64,000 bases of DNA from Nitrospira sp. (GTDB taxonomy: Bacteria > Nitrospirota > Nitrospiria > Nitrospirales > Nitrospiraceae), in assembly GCA_005116745.1 (NCBI GenBank), contig SWDS01000009.1, positions 266,899-330,898 of the forward strand, written 5' to 3'. Position numbers and translations under genes: made by a program. Shown piece by piece: positions 58,137-64,000 of this stretch. How positions within the stretch are numbered: the first letter of the stretch is position 1; every line of letters begins with the position of its first letter. The notes beneath the pieces were generated by a model. The model had not been told where the DNA came from, did not search any database, and worked only from the letters and a program-made list of their open reading frames with translations.

Positions 58137-60416
58137 TTACAGACGTCCGAATGTTCGTTCGAAGAACTCTTTGGTGAGTGTCATATGTTGCCCGATATCC
58201 GTGTGTAGATGGCGTGCGCCGGCTTGCCAGTCATCGGTGGTATAGCCCACGCGGCGGGCGAGGAAGATGAACTCGTCGGAGTCGGTTGGGGGAAGGACTC
58301 GATCTTTGGCGTTGCCACGGACCATACGAAGGCCGTCAATGAGCATGCGGATAAAGAAGTAGGCCTTGCGGAGCGTCTCGCCGTCTTGCCTCGTGACGAG
58401 GCCACACTCGACGAGGGTCTCCAGCGCCTGCATGGTGTTGGGGGTGCGCAGGACAGGGAGTCGATGGCCGTGCAGGATTTGGAGGTACTGCATGGCATAC
58501 TCGATATCGACGATACCGCCCGGGCTATGCTTCAAGTTGACGGTGCCGAGCTCCACTAGCTGCTTGAGTTGCTGTCGGCGCAACGCGAGGGCTTCGGGGA
58601 TATTCCAGGGTTTTCCGCTATAGACGTAGTGATCGCGATGGGCTTCGACGCGCTTGCCAAGGGCCGCATCGCCCGCCACATGCCGCAGTTTGATCAATGA
58701 CTGGCGCTCGAATGGCGCGGCCAGGCCATGGTCACTGTAATAGTTGGTGATCTCGTCAAAGGGATTGGTCAGAGAGCCTTTTCCGCCGTGAGGACGGAGA
58801 CGCACGTCGAGATGAAAGATGCCTTCCTGTTTGGCCTCGATCCATTGTAAGAGTTCCGCCCCCAGCCGCTCAAAGTATTCGCTGTTGTCGATCGGCTGCT
58901 TGCCACCGGTGCGGCCGGCGTCCCCATACACGAACATCACTTCAATATCAGAGGCGTAGCCGAGTTCCTTGCCACCGAACTTGCCCAAGCCCAGCACAGT
59001 GAAGGGACAGGGTTTTTTATTGCCCAAGCGTGGTGGGCCATGCACCGTACTCAGTTTGGCGTGGCAATCTTTCAGACTCCGATCGAGGATAACTTCGGCC
59101 AGTTGGGTCAATGCAGCTGAAAAATCAGGCAGCGCTGTGTCTGGCTCAACGATGTGCTTCATATCGATGCGGAACAGTTCACGGTCCTTGAAGCTGTTTA
59201 GCGCGGCCTTCCGGGCCTCGTCGGTTTTGGCTTTACTCACAAGGCGATCGAGTTCCTTGCGAAGCGTGGCTTTGGGGGTCATGAGGGGCGCATCGCGATA
59301 ATCTTGCAGGAGCGGCAGCAGGTTGCTGTGTTGGCGGCGCAGAAAGTCTTCCCAGAGAAAATCGCTGGCCCCGAGCAGACGGGCGAGCAGGGGGAAGGTT
59401 TTCTTGTCGCTGAGAAACGCCAAGGCTTCTTGCTGGGCTTTCCCTTTCGTTTGCTGCATGGTCAGGTCAAGAAACTGGTCAAAGGCCTCCAAGGCTTTGG
59501 TTGGGTCAGGAGCCCAGGTCAGGGCATGGGTGAATTGCTTGATGAGCACGGCCGTCAGGCGCAGCTGCTGCTGATCGGTTGCATCGGTCAGCTTCTGGCC
59601 ATGGCGGTTGCGGACAGAGAAGCGATCGTGAATCTTCCCTTCCTCAACGTCGAACTGCGCTTTGGAAATGTACACGTTGCGCATGGCCAGGGCGTTGGCG
59701 AAGGCGTACAAAAAAGCCGGGGTATCGTCCGACCGGATATCCATGACCGTGTCGGTCGGAGATTGGTTGTTGTCGAATGTGATCTGGACTGGATGGAGGA
59801 GACCGCTGAAAGAACCGCGGCGCTTGCCGAGCTGTTCGACCAGCCGTCGATTCACGGCACAGCGGGCCTCTGTAAATTGCCCTTTATCGAGCAATGTGAT
59901 GACTGAGTGGAGCGCATCCGTCAGGTGTTTCTGTTGAATGTCACCCAATTCCACTCCTGGTACCGGCAGCACGCGGAACACATCGACAATTTTTTTCCTG
60001 GTCAGCCCTGGACTGCCCGTGGCGCGGACGCGCGGTCCGTATCCTGCCCAACTTGTGCGAGCGGGTGGCGCAGCCGCGGTTTCCCCAAACGTATAGATAT
60101 CTCCTTCTTCGATGTTCAGGCCGAACGCAGAGAGCAGGCCGCAAATCGTGGCGAATTCAGAGAAGTAATCATAGGCCACGATCGTGACCTCAAACCGTGT
60201 GTCTTGCTGCTCGGCAAAGGCCATTGCGCAGGGGCGTTCCGGGGTGAGCTGAGCCGTCGAACGGATATGAGCGGCAATCGCCAGAGGTTTGAATCTCCTA
60301 AAATATTCTGGGTCCATGCGGCTGAAAAAATCATCAAGGATTTCAGGCGCAACATCAGGACACAGGGGACGAACTGTGCTGAGCAGCGCGGTACGATTGG
60401 GAGCACTAGTGGACAT
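58137..60416 (-). CDS. Tandem ACT domains fused to a GlnE-type adenylyltransferase domain
   Basis: 759 residues. Residues ~74-175 and ~222-295 look like two ACT domains in GlnD style (RFEVTIVAYDYFSEFATICG...KKIVDVFRV; TVMDIRSDDTPAFLYAFANA...HDRFSVRNRHG). A helical region follows, then one GlnE nucleotidyltransferase domain (~460-660): GLGKFGGKELGYASDIE, FHLDVRLRPHGG (Asp537), and a GlnE/GlnD helical C-terminus (PGGIVDIEYAMQYLQI, MLIDGLRMVRGNAKDR). The second metal Asp of the usual DxD is Glu (Asp490-x-Glu492). Canonical GlnE is ~950 residues with two catalytic domains and no ACT. Predicted to act on glutamine synthetase with direct glutamine sensing; direction of reaction unknown. Confidence 0.8.
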   Translation of the reverse strand: MSTSAPNRTALLSTVRPLCPDVAPEILDDFFSRMDPEYFRRFKPLAIAAHIRSTAQLTPERPCAMAFAEQQDTRFEVTIVAYDYFSEFATICGLLSAFGLNIEEGDIYTFGETAAAPPARTSWAGYGPRVRATGSPGLTRKKIVDVFRVLPVPGVELGDIQQKHLTDALHSVITLLDKGQFTEARCAVNRRLVEQLGKRRGSFSGLLHPVQITFDNNQSPTDTVMDIRSDDTPAFLYAFANALAMRNVYISKAQFDVEEGKIHDRFSVRNRHGQKLTDATDQQQLRLTAVLIKQFTHALTWAPDPTKALEAFDQFLDLTMQQTKGKAQQEALAFLSDKKTFPLLARLLGASDFLWEDFLRRQHSNLLPLLQDYRDAPLMTPKATLRKELDRLVSKAKTDEARKAALNSFKDRELFRIDMKHIVEPDTALPDFSAALTQLAEVILDRSLKDCHAKLSTVHGPPRLGNKKPCPFTVLGLGKFGGKELGYASDIEVMFVYGDAGRTGGKQPIDNSEYFERLGAELLQWIEAKQEGIFHLDVRLRPHGGKGSLTNPFDEITNYYSDHGLAAPFERQSLIKLRHVAGDAALGKRVEAHRDHYVYSGKPWNIPEALALRRQQLKQLVELGTVNLKHSPGGIVDIEYAMQYLQILHGHRLPVLRTPNTMQALETLVECGLVTRQDGETLRKAYFFIRMLIDGLRMVRGNAKDRVLPPTDSDEFIFLARRVGYTTDDWQAGARHLHTDIGQHMTLTKEFFERTFGRL

Positions 60417-60423
60417 GGACTTC

Positions 60424-60472
60424 AGTATACCCGAATGGTTTCATTGTGCGTAGAGGAACCCGTGCGTATAAT
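60424..60472. promoter_or_regulatory. Candidate divergent promoters between the two GlnE-type genes
   Basis: On +, TTGTGC (60444-60449), 17-bp spacer, TATAAT (60467-60472), with the ATG at 60481. On -, TATACT reads 60429 to 60424 with the ATG at 60416; its -35 (TACGCA) is weak. Predicted transcription starts fall within a few bases of both start codons, and neither gene has a clear ribosome-binding site. Confidence 0.45.
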
Positions 60473-60480
60473 GCCGCTCC

Positions 60481-62205
60481 ATGCCTCGAAGAACTCCCAC
60501 ACCCCACTCGTCGCCTTTCCCCTCGTTGACTGAAGGTCGTCCCGATAAGCCGGATCCCAAGCCTATCCTGCTGGGGGAGAAGCGAAATGCTGAGGGCACC
60601 CGGGTGATTTTGTCCGCCTATGGCCTGCGTGATCTCGATCGAGCAGACCGTAATCTCGATGCCATGGCCGGTGACCCGATCCAACGCCGGCAGCTCGCCG
60701 ACATCCTGCCGCTGTTGATGGAATCGATTGCCCGAACGGCCGATCCCGACCAGGCGTTGAACCACTGGGAGCGCATGTTGACGGGCGTATCCCGAACCGC
60801 ATTTCTCGACTACTTGCGCACGTGGCCGCGCATGCTCGATCTTCTCTGTGTGATCTTTGGCAACAGCAATGCCTTGACCTTTACGCTCATTCGAGACCCA
60901 ACCGTGGTGTACTGGCTGGCTGAGGAGGATGTCCTCGCGCGACCTCCGACGCGGAAGGGGATGGAGCGCGCGCTGTACGCAAGCATCGGGCATCTCACCT
61001 CGAAAGAATCGAAGCTGGATGCGCTGCGCCGATTCCAACGGCGAGAGATGTTGCGGATTGGTGTGCGGGATCTCCTCCGCCTCTCGACGGTGCCGGAGAC
61101 AACCGGCTCGTTGTCGGATTTGGCCTGCCTCCTGATTCATGCGGCCTACGAGGTTGTCGACGCCGATCTCCATCAGCAATATGGCATTCCCATGCATCAG
61201 AATCGGCAACGACGGTGGGTGGAGACCAAGTTCGTCGTGATGGGGATGGGCAAGCTCGGTGGACATGAACTGAATTACAGTTCCGATGTGGACCTGATCT
61301 ACCTCTATGAGTCCCACGATGGAGAGACCAGAGCGCCGAGAGGGAGGCGTGCCGTGATCCCAGCCGGCGTCGGCATTTCCAATGAAGAATATTTTGAGAT
61401 TCTCGCCCGTGAGCTCACCAGAGTGTTGGTCGAACCCACCAGAGAAGGCTACGTCTTTCGAGTCGATCTGCGGTTGCGGGCCGAGGGTTCTGTTGGCCAG
61501 TTGGCTCGCTCGCTGGTCGAGTATCGGAAATATTATGCGACACGCGGACAGGTCTGGGAGCGGTTAGCGTTGCTCAAAGCGTGGCCAGTCGCCGGTTCCC
61601 ATGATGTCGGGCAGGCGTTTCTGAAGCTGGTGAAGTCGTTTGTCTTGGGGACCGGGGATAAAATGGATCGCAACAAGGCGCTGACGATTGTGCAAGACGT
61701 CCGCGCCGTCAAGGACATGATCGATGCAAAAATGACGGACCGTGGTCACGCACAACGCAACGTCAAGCTGGGGACCGGCGGGATTCGAGAGATTGAGTTT
61801 TTCGTGCAGACTGTTCAAGTCTTGGCCGGACGAACGGTGCCGGCGCTATTGGACCGGAGCACCCTCGCTTCGCTGAACCGGCTGGCCAAGAAAAAACTGC
61901 TCTCGACCGAAGACCGCGATGCGCTGGCCGCCGCGTATCTCTTCCTGCGCGATGTCGAACATAAATTGCAGATGGTCGATGATCTCCAGACCCATTCGCT
62001 TCCCGAACGCTCGGAAGAGTTGGAGCGCTGTGCGGTCCGGATGGGGTACGGTGCACAGGATCGGATGAAGGCAGCCACATTGTTTCATGTCGATCATCAG
62101 CGCCATACCGAGATGGTCCACCGCACCTTCCGGTCGTTTTTTGTCGAGCCAATGACCTCGCCTGTTTTTAAAGCCACGCTTCGTTCGATCAGTAGTTCGA
62201 AGTAG
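60481..62205 (+). CDS. glnE: Single-domain GlnE-type glutamine synthetase adenylyltransferase/deadenylylase
   Basis: 574 residues, about half a canonical GlnE. After a Pro-rich N-terminus and a helical region (~60-180), RFQRREMLRIGVRDLL leads to the nucleotidyltransferase core: GMGKLGGHELNYSSDVD (Asp269 and Asp271 both present) and FRVDLRLRAEGSVGQL (Asp329). The C-terminal helical domain has GTGGIREIEFFVQTVQVL and VEHKLQMVDDLQTHSLP, as in GlnE and GlnD. Divergent from the ACT-fused GlnE gene, 64 bp away. It could supply one of the two opposite activities normally joined in GlnE; sequence alone does not say which. Confidence 0.82.
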   Translation: MPRRTPTPHSSPFPSLTEGRPDKPDPKPILLGEKRNAEGTRVILSAYGLRDLDRADRNLDAMAGDPIQRRQLADILPLLMESIARTADPDQALNHWERMLTGVSRTAFLDYLRTWPRMLDLLCVIFGNSNALTFTLIRDPTVVYWLAEEDVLARPPTRKGMERALYASIGHLTSKESKLDALRRFQRREMLRIGVRDLLRLSTVPETTGSLSDLACLLIHAAYEVVDADLHQQYGIPMHQNRQRRWVETKFVVMGMGKLGGHELNYSSDVDLIYLYESHDGETRAPRGRRAVIPAGVGISNEEYFEILARELTRVLVEPTREGYVFRVDLRLRAEGSVGQLARSLVEYRKYYATRGQVWERLALLKAWPVAGSHDVGQAFLKLVKSFVLGTGDKMDRNKALTIVQDVRAVKDMIDAKMTDRGHAQRNVKLGTGGIREIEFFVQTVQVLAGRTVPALLDRSTLASLNRLAKKKLLSTEDRDALAAAYLFLRDVEHKLQMVDDLQTHSLPERSEELERCAVRMGYGAQDRMKAATLFHVDHQRHTEMVHRTFRSFFVEPMTSPVFKATLRSISSSK

Positions 62206-62282
62206 ACGAGCTTGTTCTGAGAGGGGAGATGACTGGGAGAGTCGGGGGGCGTTACTCTGACATCTTGTGTGTGTGCTAGCCT

Positions 62283-62428
62283 GCCGGGTGGGATTGGCCC
62301 ACCCTCGGTGATGATCACAAGGCCCGCGCCAAAATTCGGGTGAGATTGGATCGAGGGATCAAGACACACAGCCGGACGATATTGAAATAGCCCAGCGGTA
62401 TTGGACTGACTACAGGAGGCGTCTATGA
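62283..62428 (+). pseudogene. Decayed HigB/Gp49-like toxin
   Basis: Two toxin fragments in different frames. The first (62289 on) reads WDWPTLGDDHKARAKIRVRLD, matching the W..L.D...KARIR.R.DR start of Gp49-type toxins. The second (62360 on) reads DDIEIAQRYWTDYRRRL-stop, their C-terminus. The stop at 62426 overlaps an ATG in the normal toxin-antitoxin manner. The N-terminus and roughly the middle third are missing, and the frames do not join, so the toxin is dead. Recognition is from memory of the family. Confidence 0.6.
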
Positions 62429-62728
62429 GAAAGAGGCACGGCCTACCAAACAGATCTTATTGAAAGCCTGCGAGATGCGCGGGAAGCTGAAGAGTATTTG
62501 AATGCCGCGCTCAAAGAGGATGATCCAGAATTGTTTTTGCGGGCATTGCGAAATGTTGCGGAGGCCCAGGGAGGAGTTGCGTCGCTCGCCGAGAAAACAA
62601 AGCTGAATCAAGAAAGTCTGTATCGCATGCTCTCGGAACGCGGCAATCCTGAATTCCGAATCCTTGAGGCCCTCCTCCATGCGTTGGGCTTTCGGCACGC
62701 GGTTGCCGTCAATCGCGAGCCGGCATGA
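62425..62728 (+). pseudogene. Frameshifted HigA-like (HI1420-type) antitoxin
   Basis: The ATG at 62425 follows AGGAGG but is in a different frame from the body, which reads GTAYQTDLIESLRDAREAEE, then YLNAALKEDDPELFLRALRN and a helix-turn-helix (VASLAEKTKLNQESLYRML). The body has no start codon of its own upstream of the TTG at 62498, so a single-base change in the first five codons has broken the gene. Overlap with the toxin stop (ATGA) shows the original operon. Confidence 0.65.
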
Positions 62729-63245
62729 GCAGATCGACTCGTGGGCGGATTGTATTCCGCCACCATGACCTATGGCGCAGGCTCCCATGCTCTCTAGGTC
62801 GGATGTGATGTAAAGAAAGTTTGAGCGCCAAGGGGCTGGGAATCTGTGCGCTACGAAGGCACCCATCGGTGTAAGAATGGACGCGATGCTTCACCTCATG
62901 ATGAGGGGAGGCGATCGAGGTCGGTGCGCCGGGGCAGACATCACACTGCGGCACGCGGCGTCGATCAAGAGTCGTCGTCGTGAGCGTGATTCAGACATGG
63001 CGAAGGAACGGAGGAACCTGTCGCTCTGATGCAACGGGAGACGCGCAAGCGGGAAACCCCCGCAAGCGCCTGAGCACCGAGGCGGGGCGCAAGGACGCGC
63101 GAAACAAAGGGGTCCCGTTTCTTTTCAACAACGGGCTGATTTGGATGTCATCACGAGGTTGCGGCTAAACAAGACGCTCCAGCCGGCACGAAGCGTCGTC
63201 TCAACGGCCCTGCGACCGCCGCTGAGCCGGTGGGTCTCAAAACGC
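62729..63245. other. Gene-free accessory stretch
   Basis: About 520 bp between two toxin-antitoxin loci. No credible gene, RNA gene or transposon end was identified. A 62-codon + frame (62980-63168) has no family resemblance. Probably remnants of mobile DNA. Confidence 0.45.
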
Positions 63246-63283
63246 TTGCATTGCATACAGTGATACTTTAGTATCACTGTATG
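63246..63283 (+). promoter_or_regulatory. Promoter and palindromic operator of the toxin-antitoxin operon
   Basis: A perfect inverted repeat with 13-bp arms, CATACAGTGATAC (63254-63266) and GTATCACTGTATG (63271-63283), around TTTA. It overlaps TTGCAT (63246-63251) and TAGTAT (63269-63274), 17 bp apart, and includes the ATG at 63281. This fits autorepression by the antitoxin; no ribosome-binding site precedes the start. Confidence 0.75.
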
Positions 63284-63538
63284 CGAACGGAACTTGTCAC
63301 CACCCTGAAGCGCCAAGCTACGGAACTCTTGTCCGATCTGGAACGGAGCAAGGAGCCCATTCTCATTACCCAGCATGGGGTACCTAGCGCCTATCTCGTG
63401 GATGTTGAAACCTATGAGACCTTGCAACGCCGGATGAGCCTGCTGGAAGGCATCGCCCGCGGGGAACGCGCTCTTGAGGAAGGGCGCACCGTGAGCCACG
63501 CCCAGGCGAAGCAGCGCATGGCCCGATGGCTGAAGTAA
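63281..63538 (+). CDS. Antitoxin, Phd/YefM family
   Basis: 85 residues. The N-terminal DNA-binding part is Phd/YefM-like (RQATELLSDLERSKEPILITQ, HGVPSAYLVDVETYETLQ) and the C-terminal part is a helix that would wrap the toxin (ALEEGRTVSHAQAKQRMARWL). The ATG lies within the operator palindrome. It overlaps the toxin gene by 13 bases. Predicted to neutralise the toxin and repress its own operon. Confidence 0.85.
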   Translation: MRTELVTTLKRQATELLSDLERSKEPILITQHGVPSAYLVDVETYETLQRRMSLLEGIARGERALEEGRTVSHAQAKQRMARWLK

Positions 63539-63846
63539 TCTGGACGGAACCGGCGCTGAACGATCTGGATGCCATCGCCGACTACATCGCGTTGGACAAT
63601 CCCGAAGCAGCAAGGCGCCTTGTACGGAAGATATTTCGCCATGTGGGGCAATTGGCCGATTACCCCAGGAGCGGTTCAAAGCCACCGGAGCTGAAGGGAT
63701 GGCGCTACAGACAGATTGTCGAAGCTCCCTGCCGCGTCTTCTATCGACAAGAAGGCCCCCGCGTGTTCATTTTGTACGTCATGCGCAGCCAGCGCCTGCT
63801 TCGGCCAGACAGGCTTTCCACCCGGAGCAAGAAACTGCCGGAGTGA
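63526..63846 (+). CDS. Toxin, RelE/ParE family
   Basis: 106 residues with the ParE/RelE fold: VIWTEPALNDLDAIADYIAL, AARRLVRKIFRHVGQLADYP, GSKPPELKGWRYRQIVEAPC and RVFYRQEGPRVFILYVMRSQR. ParE-like members poison gyrase, RelE-like ones cleave mRNA; the spacing and ADYIA start favour ParE. The C-terminus after RLLRPDRL is extended by ~12 residues. Partner of the preceding antitoxin. Confidence 0.85.
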   Translation: MAEVIWTEPALNDLDAIADYIALDNPEAARRLVRKIFRHVGQLADYPRSGSKPPELKGWRYRQIVEAPCRVFYRQEGPRVFILYVMRSQRLLRPDRLSTRSKKLPE

Positions 63847-63864
63847 GGTCCTGCAGATCGTCAT

Positions 63865-63901
63865 CCGCTGGTTGACCCGCGTAGCGCGGCCCAACCAGCG
63901 G
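63865..63901. repeat. 37-nt near-perfect hairpin after the toxin gene
   Basis: CCGCTGGTTG pairs with CAACCAGCGG (10 bp), then a 2-base mismatch (AC/CC), then CCGCG pairs with CGCGG across a TAG loop. No T-run follows, so it is not a standard terminator. It starts 19 bp after the toxin stop. Confidence 0.7.
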
Positions 63902-63954
63902 CTGCAGCGGACCTCCACCAGTGAGGAATCCCGTATCATCTTCTAAGAGCCTGT

Positions 63955-64000
63955 TCAAAATCTTTTGAGGAGTAGGACGAGGAAAGCGAGAACGGCCATA
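63955..64000 (-). CDS. Possible 3' end of a transposase (cut by window edge)
   Basis: On the - strand the last bases encode MAVLAFLVLLLKRF-stop. Hydrophobic ends of this kind occur in IS4/IS5-type transposases, and the TGA is embedded in a GAGCCTGTTCAAAA-like string that resembles an IS end. Only 15 codons are visible, so this is tentative. Confidence 0.3.
   Translation of the reverse strand, partial: MAVLAFLVLLLKRF

Noticed and set aside
60406..61317. 303-codon - strand frame opposite glnE
   Set aside because: Antisense to a clear GlnE domain and overlapping the divergent promoter; low-complexity Arg/Gln-rich translation.
62776..63170. Suspected group II intron remnant
   Set aside because: Some GC-rich stem-like strings and a peptide NGLIWMSS were noticed, but no domain V hairpin, intron boundary or reverse transcriptase motif was found.

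Overview
The window reads as a chromosomal segment of a diderm bacterium, most likely a Nitrospira-like member of Nitrospirota. That assignment is an inference from gene content and order, not from a search. The support is an unbroken str-S10-spc-alpha ribosomal supercluster, LPS-transport genes (lptC-lptA-lptB) joined to rpoN-hpf-rapZ, a pilMNOPQ-aroB type IV pilus cluster, and type I glutamine synthetase with a PII protein.

Layout. 1-21503: end of rpoC, then rpsL-rpsG-fusA-tuf, the S10 and spc operons, secY-adk-map-infA-rpmJ, and rpsM-rpsK-rpsD-rpoA-rplQ, all on the + strand and closed by a strong hairpin terminator at 21537. 21667-26518: LPS export (lptCAB), sigma-54 (rpoN), hibernation factor (hpf) and rapZ. 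26580-31772: a small MerR-like regulator and pilMNOPQ, with a terminator at 31798. 32019-35014: aroB and glutamine-dependent NAD synthase. 35194-36604: an IS1202-like insertion sequence bounded by an 18-bp target duplication. 36745-38550: glnB-glnA. 38977-42703: CBS protein, TPR protein and ABC-F ATPase.

42861-52149 is an apparent exopolysaccharide synthesis/export cluster with PNAG (pga) logic: a family 2 glycosyltransferase on +, and on - a TIM-barrel hydrolase-like protein, a TPR/outer-membrane-barrel protein, a HEAT-repeat membrane protein and a polysaccharide deacetylase. An IS3-family element (IS2-like ends) has cut the deacetylase in two. 52237-57840 holds two HDOD proteins, a lipoprotein, a secreted trypsin-like protease and another lipoprotein.

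58137-62205 is the most unusual locus. Two divergent GlnE-type nucleotidyltransferase genes lie 64 bp apart. One carries two GlnD-like ACT domains fused to a single GlnE catalytic domain; the other is a stand-alone single-domain GlnE. With glnB and glnA (whose adenylylation Tyr397 is present) in the same window, this suggests a rearranged glutamine synthetase control system. The right end (62283-64000) is accessory DNA: a decayed HigBA-like toxin-antitoxin pair, an intact Phd/ParE-type pair whose palindromic operator contains the start codon, a long hairpin, and what may be the end of another transposase. No rRNA, tRNA or CRISPR array was recognised.
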